Assembly (NCBI GenBank): GCA_043770095.1
Contig: JAYVIR010000015.1
Location: 1 to 50,995, forward strand
Source of the DNA: JBGSUZ01 sp043770095
Lineage (GTDB): Bacteria; Bacillota; Clostridia; Peptostreptococcales; Acidaminobacteraceae
Direction of reading: 5' to 3'
DNA length: 50,995 bases
Below, piece after piece: positions 1 to 9,000 of this stretch. Position 1 is the first letter of the stretch, and the number at the start of each line of letters is the position of its first letter. Both the position numbers and the translations under genes were made by a program. The notes beneath the pieces were generated by a model. The model had not been told where the DNA came from. It did not search any database and saw only the letters and a list, made by a program, of their open reading frames with translations.

Positions 1-122
1 AGCTGATAATTAGCCTGAGTGTCATCTCCAAATTTATTAAGGTATTTGGATTTGCTCTTTTCCGCTTTTCGAATCACTTGAGGTGACATTTTATTTCCAA
101 ATATTTTGCTTGAACGATCCAT
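1..122 (-). CDS. Partial N-terminus of an unidentified protein
   Basis: An open frame begins at an ATG whose first base is at 122 and runs off the left edge, so only about 40 residues are visible. The start is supported by AGGAG a few bases upstream. The peptide starts MDRSSKIFGNKMSPQVIRKA and is rich in lysine and serine, with no signal peptide or membrane segment. It lies 57 bases after the stop of the GPH transporter with no terminator between them, so it is probably the third gene of the TetR-transporter operon. A metabolic enzyme for the transported substrate would fit the context, but I do not recognise the family and assign no function. Confidence 0.6.
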   Translation of the reverse strand, partial: MDRSSKIFGNKMSPQVIRKAEKSKSKYLNKFGDDTQANYQ

Positions 123-179
123 TGATTTCTCCTATTCTCATAAAATCCGCTATTCTTTAAAGGCGCTATCCATTGGCTT

Positions 180-1547
180 TCACGCCGATTCTTTACTTTC
201 TGCTTTTAATCCTGAAAGAATTTTCTCTTCATTATACGCCATTAACAGAAGGAGTCCGACAAAACAAAATACAGCTGCAAAAATACCAGTCAGTCGGATA
301 CCCATGACATTGCTGCCATTCACTTTGAAGAGTAGCAAAGCACTGAGTATCAGCATAGAGAGCATTTGACCAATTTTAGACATAAAAGTTCTGACGCCAA
401 AGAACATGGCTTCTCTTCTAACACCCGTTTTAATGGCATCATATTCTGCGATGTCTGCAATGACAACGTTGGGAATAATACCGAAGATTGCCATTGGGAT
501 GGCTGCCAATAAAATGAGGATATAGGCTTGGAGGCCTGGATCAATTGGCAATTTCCCGAGCACGCTGCCATAGGCATAAGTCACAATAAATAAGAGGAAT
601 GCAACTATGAGCAATTTCTTTTTCCCGAATCGTTTTGCCAAGAAGTTAACTGGCGCGTAAAAGAGGAATGAGCCTACGCCGAGCATGATGAGCAAAATGC
701 CAAGCATGGCTTCTGGCAAGTCAAGCAGCACTGTAATATAGTAGAGCAATGTGTTTTGGAACATTGTCATAGCTATCCAGTAGACCAAATCGGAAAAAGC
801 AAAAATCCGAAATTCTCGGTTTCTAAATGTTGCCTTCATTGAGTCGAGCATCTTCACTTCAGAGGGCTGTGCATCGCTGTATCGTTTTTCGTCTATGAAT
901 AGCACTGGAATGTATAAGAAAATAAGCGCAATCACTGCAAAAATGGTGAAGGTCAGGCGCATGGAGAACAATTTTTCGTAGCCTGAGTTCATGAATATTT
1001 GCCACACTGCTGGCGCCTGCGAAGCAATTGCAAAGCCGAGGAACCAAGTCACCGAAATATAAGTTGATAAATTAAGGCGTTCTTCAGGCGTGTGACCAAT
1101 TTCTGAAAGCAGTGCAAAATATGGCGTGACATACATGGTGAAAAATAAGTAAAACAGCAATAGCATTACCGTTAAGAAAATCGCATTAAAAACGCTTTCG
1201 CCTTGAACTGGGTTCCAAAAGACGAGTACGGTAAATACCGCAAATGGGATGGCAGATTTTTTCATGAAAGAGATTCTTCTGCCATCTTTTGATTTGCTTC
1301 GGTCACTTAAAGTGGCTATCCACGGATCGGTAATGGCGTCAAAGAGTCTGCCGCTCATGGTAATGAGCCCTATAATCGATAAAAAACCAAATACCACAAT
1401 TTGTGGGATCATCACAGCGATTCCTGATTTTTCTGTGGGAATGTAGTAATAAATTAAATAAGTTCCGATAATGCCTGAGAGCAGTGACCAGCCAAGTTGT
1501 CCCATTGCATAAGCCATTTGTTTCGAGAAGGGCAGTTTTTCTTTCAT
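180..1547 (-). CDS. GPH-family (MelB-like) MFS transporter
   Basis: This 455-residue protein is a predicted polytopic membrane carrier of the glycoside-pentoside-hexuronide family, which moves sugars or related organic solutes with a cation. The family signature is visible near residues 65-90 as a DAITDP segment followed by LSDRSKSKDGRR, and about twelve hydrophobic segments fill the length, which is normal for the family. GGAGG stands eight bases before the ATG. It starts 15 bases after the stop of the TetR regulator, so it is probably co-transcribed with it and controlled by it. The substrate cannot be read from sequence, and some members carry non-sugar substrates such as sulfonates or terpenoids. 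Confidence 0.85.
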   Translation of the reverse strand: MKEKLPFSKQMAYAMGQLGWSLLSGIIGTYLIYYYIPTEKSGIAVMIPQIVVFGFLSIIGLITMSGRLFDAITDPWIATLSDRSKSKDGRRISFMKKSAIPFAVFTVLVFWNPVQGESVFNAIFLTVMLLLFYLFFTMYVTPYFALLSEIGHTPEERLNLSTYISVTWFLGFAIASQAPAVWQIFMNSGYEKLFSMRLTFTIFAVIALIFLYIPVLFIDEKRYSDAQPSEVKMLDSMKATFRNREFRIFAFSDLVYWIAMTMFQNTLLYYITVLLDLPEAMLGILLIMLGVGSFLFYAPVNFLAKRFGKKKLLIVAFLLFIVTYAYGSVLGKLPIDPGLQAYILILLAAIPMAIFGIIPNVVIADIAEYDAIKTGVRREAMFFGVRTFMSKIGQMLSMLILSALLLFKVNGSNVMGIRLTGIFAAVFCFVGLLLLMAYNEEKILSGLKAESKESA

Positions 1548-1562
1548 TTGTTAATCCTCCAA

Positions 1563-2231
1563 TTAAGGTCTTTTGATGTAGCACATCGACATTTGAATCA
1601 TCGTTTCTAATTGTTCTTCGCCCGATACAACCTGATCACTTTGAAGCAGATTCCCTCTCATGATCAACTTTTGAGATAAACTCATCAAACTGTGGGTCGT
1701 CGTCATGTAAAAAATTTGACTGTCCAAATCCACTCTTATAGAACCGTCTCTTTTTCCCTCCTCGATGGCAGTGAGCATGGTGTCTTTTATACGATTAATG
1801 GCTTGTTCATATTGTTCTAACCGTTCTACTTCAACGTGCTCTTTCACCAAATAATTATCAAACTGCTCGAGAAAGACGAAAAATTCTGGATATTCTTTGT
1901 AGATTTTTAGAAAGACCTTTAAGAAATATTCTACTTTTTGCGCACCGTTAAAAGCGTTAAATGACGCATTCTCAGGCTCGACATACATTTTATGAATCTC
2001 TTCGTTCCAAAGCCAGTTCCCCGCTTCTAATGCCAATTCCAACTTCGTTTTAAAGTATCTATAAACCGATGCAACGCCCACACCAGCTGCCTCAGCAATT
2101 TGTGTCATCTTAACGTCTTCAATGCTATGATATCGAATGACTTTAATGGCGGCGCGAATCACCTCTTCCTTGCGTTTTTCTTTATCTTTTATGATTTCTA
2201 ACTTTCTTTTTTCTTTAAGATTTTCTTTCAT
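1563..2231 (-). CDS. TetR-family transcriptional regulator
   Basis: A 222-residue repressor-type protein. Residues about 25-65 form the TetR N-terminal helix-turn-helix (KMTQIAEAAGVGVASVYRYF), and the remainder is a helical ligand-binding and dimerisation domain without a recognisable subfamily signature. The open frame extends upstream to 2273, but AAGGAG lies nine bases before the ATG at 2231, so the shorter form is chosen. The longer form would also put the palindromic operator inside the coding sequence. It heads an operon with the GPH transporter and the gene at the left edge. The perfect palindrome directly upstream suggests autoregulation. The inducer is unknown. Confidence 0.88.
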   Translation of the reverse strand: MKENLKEKRKLEIIKDKEKRKEEVIRAAIKVIRYHSIEDVKMTQIAEAAGVGVASVYRYFKTKLELALEAGNWLWNEEIHKMYVEPENASFNAFNGAQKVEYFLKVFLKIYKEYPEFFVFLEQFDNYLVKEHVEVERLEQYEQAINRIKDTMLTAIEEGKRDGSIRVDLDSQIFYMTTTHSLMSLSQKLIMRGNLLQSDQVVSGEEQLETMIQMSMCYIKRP

Positions 2232-2255
2232 GAATAATCGCTCCTTTTCATTAGC

Positions 2256-2272
2256 TGATAGTCGAACTATCA
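2256..2272. promoter_or_regulatory. Probable TetR operator palindrome
   Basis: TGATAGT and ACTATCA form a perfect 7-bp inverted repeat around a 3-base centre, 25 bases upstream of the chosen TetR start. Size and placement are typical of autoregulatory TetR operators. A possible minus-strand promoter (TTGATT, 17 bases, TACACT) lies just upstream at about 2282-2312, so bound repressor would sit at the transcription start. The assignment to this regulator is inferred from position. Confidence 0.65.
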
Positions 2273-2322
2273 ACTAGATACAGTGTATATCAAGTTAAAA
2301 TTAAAATCAATTCAAAAAATAA

Positions 2323-2383
2323 AAAAACTTTTTCAATTTTCAGACTTCACATAAATGTGTTGTCTTAGAATGAAAAAGTTTTT
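2323..2383 (-). terminator. Terminator-like hairpin after the decayed sensor gene
   Basis: AAAAACTTTTTCA and TGAAAAAGTTTTT form a 13-bp stem. The long loop contains a smaller CACAT/ATGTG hairpin, and a T-rich run follows on the minus strand. It lies just below the stop at 2402, so it probably ended transcription of the former gene there. Confidence 0.6.
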
Positions 2384-2401
2384 GTCGTCTTTATATCACC
2401 A

Positions 2402-2971
2402 CTATTTTACTTGAAACTCAACTGTAGTCGGAAGACCTTGCCATTCATCTCCATCGGAACGATAATAAATCCGCTGCACTGAACCATCTGTTTTCTTCAT
2501 GTCTACCACAAATACTTGGCATGGCTCAATTGGCATTGGGTAATTATTGTATGGCAGAACATTATCTATTATAATATTGTGTTTTAAATTGACATAAGCG
2601 CCTTCAAGTCGTGAAAATTCACGGGATGTATAATCTTTGAAACCTATGCTCTTTGCATAACGAAGTAATGAAATTATTAAAAATGAGAGGCGTTACTTTT
2701 TCTTCTCTTCAACAATGATGTCAACGCCAAGGACGCCGAGAATTTTCCGTCTTTTTTAACAGGTGTTGTCAACGTTAAAATGTATTTATTCAGTGTTGCA
2801 TCTAGGTAAATATCAAAAACACGAACAACATCAGATTCTTCAAGTGTTTCCATGTACCACAGTCTTGCTGTTCGATCGTAGTCGCTAGGGATCTCTTACA
2901 ATGGATGTACGAGCATCGTTTTATCGACAAGAGCATAGCAGCAATAGTGTTTTTACATAACTTAATTTCAT
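2402..2971 (-). pseudogene. Decayed Cache-domain sensor gene
   Basis: The remnant begins at an ATG (2971) preceded by AAGGAG with seven-base spacing, but that frame stops after 16 codons. Other frames carry clear dCache-like pieces: VDKTMLVHPL, an in-frame TAA, then DYDRTARLWYMETL, then TLNKYILTLTTPVKKDG. A one-base loss near 2730 shifts the frame to ILGVLGVDIIVEEKKK, which meets a TAA at 2693-2695. The same frame then stays open for 97 codons, through LRYAKSIGF, to a TAG at 2402. At least two nonsense codons and two frameshifts argue against a functional product. The order resembles the extracellular Cache region of chemoreceptors and sensor kinases, but no transmembrane or signalling part remains. 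The stretch from 2984 to 3174 holds no gene that I can support. Confidence 0.7.
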
Positions 2972-3174
2972 GAGTGCTCTCCTTAAAACAAAATAAAACC
3001 TCACTTAGCAGGAACATAACCCGCTAATTCACTTTCCGTCGTACTGCTTTTATAATAAGTAACAGCTTAAATCATCCATATAAACTATACCATATTTGTA
3101 AATATAATAAATTACTTTTTGACGTTTATTAAGGAAATTTATACTTAAATGCTATAATATAGAAGAAATAACGC

Positions 3175-3203
3175 AAAAAAGTGCCTCATAAAAAATGAGG
3201 CAC
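3175..3203 (-). terminator. Rho-independent terminator of the pyrR-MFS unit
   Basis: GTGCCTCAT and ATGAGGCAC form a perfect 9-bp stem with a 5-base loop. On the minus strand it is followed directly by six T residues. It stands 11 bases after the stop of the MFS gene. Confidence 0.9.
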
Positions 3204-3214
3204 ACGTTCTCTAT

Positions 3215-4402
3215 TTAATCCCTCAAGCACTTCATCCCAAAAGACCCTAACAAACACATGAAGAAAAGCAAAATCCATACCGCTTGAAGTCCGAAATAAT
3301 CTGTGAACAGACCCATGCCAGAAGTCGCAATCACTGCGCCTAGAGCAAAAAAGAAGGACGAAACGGCACTGATTCGCGCTCTGAAATTTTGAGGAGAGTG
3401 GTTGGCTAAGTAAACACCAAAGCTAGATGCCGCAAGCACTTCGCCTATTGACCAAATCACCGTTGAAAACAAATACATGCCGATGTTATCAATAAACGCA
3501 ATCATACCAAAACCAATGGCATATAAAATGCCGCAAAACGCCATGATGGTCAGCGGTTTAAGCCCCTTTGTCAAATGGTTCAGCGGCAAAGTAAGCGCTA
3601 ATACCGTAATGGCATTAAGACTCATTATATAACCAAATATAGCAGGCCCGCTCAGGTTAAACTGCTGATTGAGCTGTAAAGGCAGTGCAAAAGTATGCTG
3701 CGTATAGGTAATGCTAAACAATAAATTGATCACGAAAAACCAAAGAATTTCGGGTCGTTTCAACAGCACGCTAAGTGTGTTTCCTTTTTCAGACTTTTCA
3801 AGTTCGCTATGCTGCTGCGTTTCCAAAACAGGTTTAGATTCTTTGATTTTAAAGATAACCAACAATACCGCTAAATAGGATGTAATGGCATCGCCTATAA
3901 AAATCCACGGCAAATGGTGGTTGAACAAAAAACCTGCCATTATTGGCCCAAAGGCAACCCCAAGGTTAATGCCCATATAGGACAGTGAAAACCCAGCCTG
4001 TCGCTGTTCGGGAGGCAGTACATCGGTTATAATGGCACCTAAGATGGGTCTCACGCCGCCGCTAAAAAATGCCGAACAGATTACGAGCACCACAAGCAAT
4101 TTTGAAGTGCCAATAAACCCGCAAATCAGCAGGAGCGTTGCCGCACAGGATTGAAAAATGAGATAAATCTTTTTCCTTCCGTACTGATCCGAAAGTTTCC
4201 CGCCTAAAAAAGCCCCCGGCATGATTGCCAGTGCGCAAAGTGTCACCACAAACCCCGTTTGGCTCATGGTAAACCCAAGTTTTTTCACCAAATACATGGT
4301 TAAAAAAGGAACGACAAAATCTCCGAATCGGTTGATGACTTGAACAAAAAACAAGACGTAAATGCTTTTGGGAAGTCCCCTATACGTATTAAACATGTTC
4401 AC
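3215..4402 (-). CDS. MFS transporter, probable drug or metabolite exporter
   Basis: A 395-residue protein with about twelve hydrophobic segments. The motif A region GGKLSDQYGRKK follows the second segment at about residues 66-77, as expected for the major facilitator superfamily. Its general look is that of the small 12-TM proton antiporters that export drugs or metabolites; the substrate is unknown. The start is uncertain: GTG at 4402 and ATG at 4396 are both possible and neither has a strong Shine-Dalgarno sequence. It lies 36 bases after pyrR with no promoter or terminator that I can see between them, so co-transcription with pyrR is likely. Confidence 0.82.
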   Translation of the reverse strand: MNMFNTYRGLPKSIYVLFFVQVINRFGDFVVPFLTMYLVKKLGFTMSQTGFVVTLCALAIMPGAFLGGKLSDQYGRKKIYLIFQSCAATLLLICGFIGTSKLLVVLVICSAFFSGGVRPILGAIITDVLPPEQRQAGFSLSYMGINLGVAFGPIMAGFLFNHHLPWIFIGDAITSYLAVLLVIFKIKESKPVLETQQHSELEKSEKGNTLSVLLKRPEILWFFVINLLFSITYTQHTFALPLQLNQQFNLSGPAIFGYIMSLNAITVLALTLPLNHLTKGLKPLTIMAFCGILYAIGFGMIAFIDNIGMYLFSTVIWSIGEVLAASSFGVYLANHSPQNFRARISAVSSFFFALGAVIATSGMGLFTDYFGLQAVWILLFFMCLLGSFGMKCLRD

Positions 4403-4438
4403 GCTATCACATCCCGTCAGGGCAACTAAGCCGCTTCT

Positions 4439-4975
4439 CTATTTGTCGTAAATGCAAACTTCGTCCAAACCGTCCACTTCAGAAATTCTAACTTTAATAA
4501 TCTCTTTAGTCGATGTTGGGACATTTTTTCCAACGTAATCCGCTCTAATTGGGAGTTCTCTGTGACCTCTATCAACAAGCACCGCAAGCTGAATGGTCAT
4601 CGGTCTGCCAAAGTCCATCACCGCATCAAGTGCTGCACGCACGGTACGCCCTGTATAAATCACATCGTCAACCAAAACAACGTGTTTTTCTGACAAATCA
4701 AAGCCAATATCACTGCCATTCACAATTGGGTTCTCTCCCACTTTGCTCAGGTCGTCTCTGTAAAGCGTAATGTCCAGTTGACCAACCTTTACCGTTTTTC
4801 CTTCAATTTCAAAGATTTTTTCAGCAATGCGGTTGGCAATCGGTACGCCTCTTGAAAGGATGCCGACCAAAACCACTTGATCGACGCCCTTATTCTTTTC
4901 TATAATCTCATGAGCGAGTCTCGTAATAGAGCGGCCAATCGCCTTGTCATCTAATATTTTCGCCTTAAAATCCAT
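4439..4975 (-). CDS. pyrR: Bifunctional pyr operon regulator / uracil phosphoribosyltransferase PyrR
   Basis: A 178-residue PRTase-fold protein. The PRPP-binding loop VVLVDDVIYTGRTV is at residues 99-112, and length and overall sequence match PyrR. In Firmicutes PyrR binds pyr mRNA leaders in response to UMP and attenuates transcription; it also has uracil phosphoribosyltransferase activity. GGAGG stands ten bases before the ATG, which overlaps the stop codon of the upstream pseudouridine synthase gene (TAATG), implying translational coupling. The ileS-rluD-pyrR order resembles Bacillus, although lspA, which sits before the synthase gene there, is absent. No pyr biosynthesis genes are in the window, so its target leaders must be elsewhere. 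Confidence 0.95.
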   Translation of the reverse strand: MDFKAKILDDKAIGRSITRLAHEIIEKNKGVDQVVLVGILSRGVPIANRIAEKIFEIEGKTVKVGQLDITLYRDDLSKVGENPIVNGSDIGFDLSEKHVVLVDDVIYTGRTVRAALDAVMDFGRPMTIQLAVLVDRGHRELPIRADYVGKNVPTSTKEIIKVRISEVDGLDEVCIYDK

Positions 4976-5907
4976 TACAGTCCAGCCTCCAATTTGTCTA
5001 ATATTCTTTGGAAATAACCAGGAAGTTCGCAGGTGAATCTCATGAATTCTCCTGTAACAGGATGCGTAAAGCCAAGGCTGCCCGCATGAAGAAGTTGTCC
5101 ATTGTGCTTTAATTTACAAAGAGGGTATCCATATAGCGGATCGCCTACAACTGCATGTCCAATGTGCTGAAGGTGTACACGAATTTGATGTGTTCTTCCA
5201 GTTTCCAATTGGCATTTTACCAAAGTGTAGTCATGATAATGTTTAACCACTTCATAATGTGTAACCGCTTCTTTGCCCTCAGTCATAACACACATTTTTA
5301 ATCGATTTTTAGGTGATCTACCAATGATCGTTTTAATGGTGCCTGATTTATTTTTCATTTCGCCGCAAACAAGCGCATAATAAATGCGTTCAGATTTATA
5401 CGCTTTTAACTCTTCTGCAAGCGCTCTGTGGGCGAGGTCAGTTTTAGCCACCATTAGTAATCCAGATGTATCTTTGTCTATTCTATGCACAATACCTGGT
5501 CTTATAACGCCATTGATTGTCGAGAGCTGATCTTTGCAGTGGAACATAAGCGCATTGACGAGCGTTCCAGAGTAGTTTCCTGGCGCAGGGTGCACAACCA
5601 TACCTTGAGGTTTGTTCACAACGACAACTTGATCGTCTTCATAAACAATCTCCACTGGAATATCTTCAGGCAGTGCCGCTAATAATTCTGGCGGCGGAAT
5701 GGTTAATTTCACTTCGTCTCCAACTTTTAATTGATGTTTTTTGACATCATTCGTCTTTTCGTTAACCGTTACGCGACCGTCCTTGATCAATTTTTGGACA
5801 TAGCTTCTAGAAATGCCCTCAATAATCTGGCTCAGGTAAATATCCAATCTAAGTCCTGGTTCTCCATCAAACGTAAATTCGATGATTTCATCTTCAATAG
5901 TATTCAA
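4975..5907 (-). CDS. rluD: RluD/YlyB-type 23S rRNA pseudouridine synthase
   Basis: An N-terminal S4 RNA-binding domain (about residues 17-75) is followed by an RluA-family catalytic domain with HRIDKDTSGL at 141-150; Asp144 is the expected catalytic residue. The family isomerises uridines in large-subunit rRNA, typically in helix 69, but the exact target here is inferred. The open frame extends to an ATG at 5925. In that version AAGGAG would lie inside the gene, whereas it is seven bases before a TTG at 5907, so the TTG start (310 residues) is preferred. The gene is coupled to pyrR by a one-base overlap. It follows the ileS terminator closely, so some readthrough from ileS is possible. Confidence 0.9.
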   Translation of the reverse strand: MNTIEDEIIEFTFDGEPGLRLDIYLSQIIEGISRSYVQKLIKDGRVTVNEKTNDVKKHQLKVGDEVKLTIPPPELLAALPEDIPVEIVYEDDQVVVVNKPQGMVVHPAPGNYSGTLVNALMFHCKDQLSTINGVIRPGIVHRIDKDTSGLLMVAKTDLAHRALAEELKAYKSERIYYALVCGEMKNKSGTIKTIIGRSPKNRLKMCVMTEGKEAVTHYEVVKHYHDYTLVKCQLETGRTHQIRVHLQHIGHAVVGDPLYGYPLCKLKHNGQLLHAGSLGFTHPVTGEFMRFTCELPGYFQRILDKLEAGL

Positions 5908-5955
5908 TTTAATTCTCCTTAACATACATGCAAGTGGCTTTCTTTATTAAAAAAC

Positions 5956-5983
5956 AAAATGAAGAGGTTTCCCTCTTCATTTT
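5956..5983 (-). terminator. Terminator downstream of ileS
   Basis: AAAATGAAGAGG and CCTCTTCATTTT form a 12-bp stem around a four-base loop. On the minus strand a T-rich stretch (GTTTTTTAATAAA) follows. It separates ileS from the rluD-pyrR unit. Confidence 0.88.
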
Positions 5984-6028
5984 CTAATAGTAAGTTAAAC
6001 TTTCTGTCATATCTCTATTGTACAAACA

Positions 6029-9000
6029 TTAAGCTCTTTTTTCAACGAAAAGTTTTACATCGCAGCCATTAAGCTCGAATGATTCAAATGCTTTGTCGTC
6101 TGCTTTGGCAAGTAAAACCGTTAGAGTCTCACCCATGATGTAGTCTTTATGCGCTGCAACGCCTTTTTCAAAGGTTTCATCGCACTGATAGTAAACGTTG
6201 ATTTCGTCGAGCACTTGGAAATCTGCCGCTTTTCTCATTTGTTGAATTCTTGAGATCATTTCTCTTGCATAGCCCTCAAGAATAAGGTCTTCCGAAAGCG
6301 TTGTGTCTAAGATCACAAACACGTTATTTTCAAGACTTACAGTGAAGCCTTCTTTAGCCGTGATGTTAACGAGTACATTTTCGCTTGTCACTTCGAACGC
6401 TTCACCATCGAGATCAAGGACTAATGTTTCGCCCCCGTCCACTTGTGGCGCCGCTACTGCTGGGTCAAGTTCTGCAAGTTTTTTGCCGAATAAGCCCATT
6501 TTATTGCCAAGAACCGAACCAAGAACTTTGAAGTTTGGTTTCAGCGAGAAGTTCATGTAGTCGCCAAGCGTTTTGGTGAAGACCACTTCTTTGACGTTTA
6601 GTTCTTCTTGAATGAGTCCGACTAAGTCTGAAATCAATGACTCGTATTTTCCGTCGATGATGACCTGCTGAATCGGTTGTCTTACTTTGATTTTTACCGT
6701 TTCTCTCGCCGCACGACCAAGTGTCACCAAGTCTCTGATTAAGTCCATGCGCTGTTCAACACGGCTGTCTACCAATTCTGGGTTACATTTAGGGAACGTT
6801 GATAAGTGAACTGATTCTTCACCCGTTAAATTTCGATATATTTCTTCGCTCATATAAGGCGCAAATGGTGCTGCAAGTTGACACACTGCAACGATTACTT
6901 CGTAAGTCGTATTGTACACAGCCTTCTTGTCTTCTGTGAGCGTTGAGCCCCAGAATCTTCTTCTTGAACGACGGATATACCAATTTGACAAGTCCTCATT
7001 CACAAAGTCTTGGAGTTTACGAACGGCTTTCATGGTGTCATAGACTTCTAATTCGTCTGTCACTTCTTTAATGAGCACGTTTAATTTTGACAAAATCCAT
7101 CTGTCTAACTCTGGACGCTCAGCCGGATTAACATAGAAGTCAGTTGCTTTGATTTGGTCCGTATTGGCATAAAGCGTAAAGAAGTTGTAAACATTTTTAA
7201 ACGTTCTAAAGAACTTGCTGTCCACTTCTTTAATGCCTTCTTCGTCGAACTTTGTAGGCATCCAAGCTGGAGAACAGTGATAGAGGTACCATCTCACAAC
7301 GTCAGCGCCGTATTTATCGAACATTTCAAATGAATCTACTGTGTTGCCTTTTGATTTGGACATTTTCTTGCCCTCTTTATCGAGGATCAAGTCATTTACA
7401 AGCACATTTTTATAAGGTGCTTTGCCCATTACAAAAGTTGAAATTGCAAGAAGTGAGTAGAACCAGCCTCTTGTTTGGTCAATCCCTTCACAGATATAAT
7501 CTGCTGGGAATAATTCTTCAAAGTTTTCTTTGTTTTCGAATGGATAATGGTGCTGAGCAAAAGGCATTGCCCCACTATCAAACCAACAGTCAATAACTTC
7601 AACAACTCTTGTCATTGTACCGCTACACTTGTCACACTTTAAGTGAATATCATCCACATATGGTCTGTGAAGTTCTACCGTTGCTGGGTCGAGTTTTTCA
7701 ATGGCTCTGTCGGCAAGTTCTTGTTTCGAGCCTACAGATGCCAAATGACCGCAGTCACAACGCCAGATGTTAAGCGGCGTGCCCCAATATCTGCTTCTAG
7801 AAATAGCCCAGTCATTTACATTTTCAAGCCAGTTTCCAAAACGCTTCTCTCCAACATAAGGAGGGAACCAGTTAACTGTGTTGTTATTAGCCACCATTTG
7901 ATCCTTAAGCTTCGTCATTTCAATGTACCAGCTTGGTTTCGCATAGTAGAGAAGCGGTGTTTTACAACGCCAGCAGTGTGGGTAGTTGTGCTCCATCGTT
8001 TGCTTCTTGTAGAGTTTGCCGTTTTCTTTTAACCAAATGATGATGTCTGGGTCAGCATCCATTACAAATGTGCCTTCCCAAGGTGTTGATGTATATTTAC
8101 CACTTTCATCGACTGGCTGAAGCACTGGAAGGTTATAACGCATGCCTGTTTGGTAATCGTCCTCACCAAAAGCAGGTGCTGTATGAACAATTCCTGTACC
8201 ATCGTCTGTTGTAACATAGTCTGCACATGTCACGATAAACGCTTTTTTCTCAGCTGTAACAAATGGCATAAGCTGCTCATATTCCATGAACTCTAAATCT
8301 TTGCCTGTCATTTCTTCAAGAATTTCATATTCTTTGCCAAGCACTTTTGATGCAAGGTTTTTCTCAATATACATCACTTCATCGTTTTCTCTTACCTTGA
8401 TGTAAGTTTCTTTCGGATTCACTGTAAGCGCAACGTTAGCCGCAAGCGTCCAAGGAGTTGTCGTCCAAACAAGGAAGTATTCATCAAAGTCTTTGCGCTT
8501 GAATTTAACAAAAACCGTTGCCGTCTTAATTTCTTGATACCCTTGAGCCACTTCATGAGAAGCAAGGCCTGTACCGCATCTTGTGCAGTATGGCAAAATT
8601 TTGTGACCTTCATAGATGTAGCCTTCTTCAAAGAACTTATTAAGAATCCACCAAACAGACTCAATGTAATTATTATCGAGTGTGATGTACGGGTTATCTA
8701 AGTCGATGAGGTAAGCCATACGCTCCGTTTGATCTCTCCAAACACTCTCATATTCGAATACAGACTCACGACACTGCTGGTTAAAGGCTTCAATGCCATA
8801 AGCTTCTATGCCTTGTTTGCTGTCGAGGTTAAGTCTTTTTTCAACTTCTATTTCAACTGGAAGACCATGCGTGTCCCAGCCTGCTTTTCTTTTAACTTGA
8901 AAACCTTGCATCGTTTTGTATCTGCAAACTGCATCTTTTAACGCTCTTGCAATTACGTGGTGAATACCAGGTCTGCCATTCGCAGTCGGAGGGCCATCAT

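Noticed and set aside
106..369. Plus-strand open frame of 87 codons at the left edge
   Set aside because: It is antisense to the 3' end of the GPH transporter and the partial gene, with no ribosome-binding site and no recognisable protein.
2690..2700. Possible recoding (readthrough) in the Cache-domain gene
   Set aside because: The in-frame stops are TAA, not TGA or TAG, no downstream stimulatory structure is seen, and independent frameshifts are also needed. Decay is simpler.
7643..8032. Plus-strand open frame of 129 codons
   Set aside because: It lies fully antisense within ileS, a strongly conserved gene, and its translation resembles nothing known.
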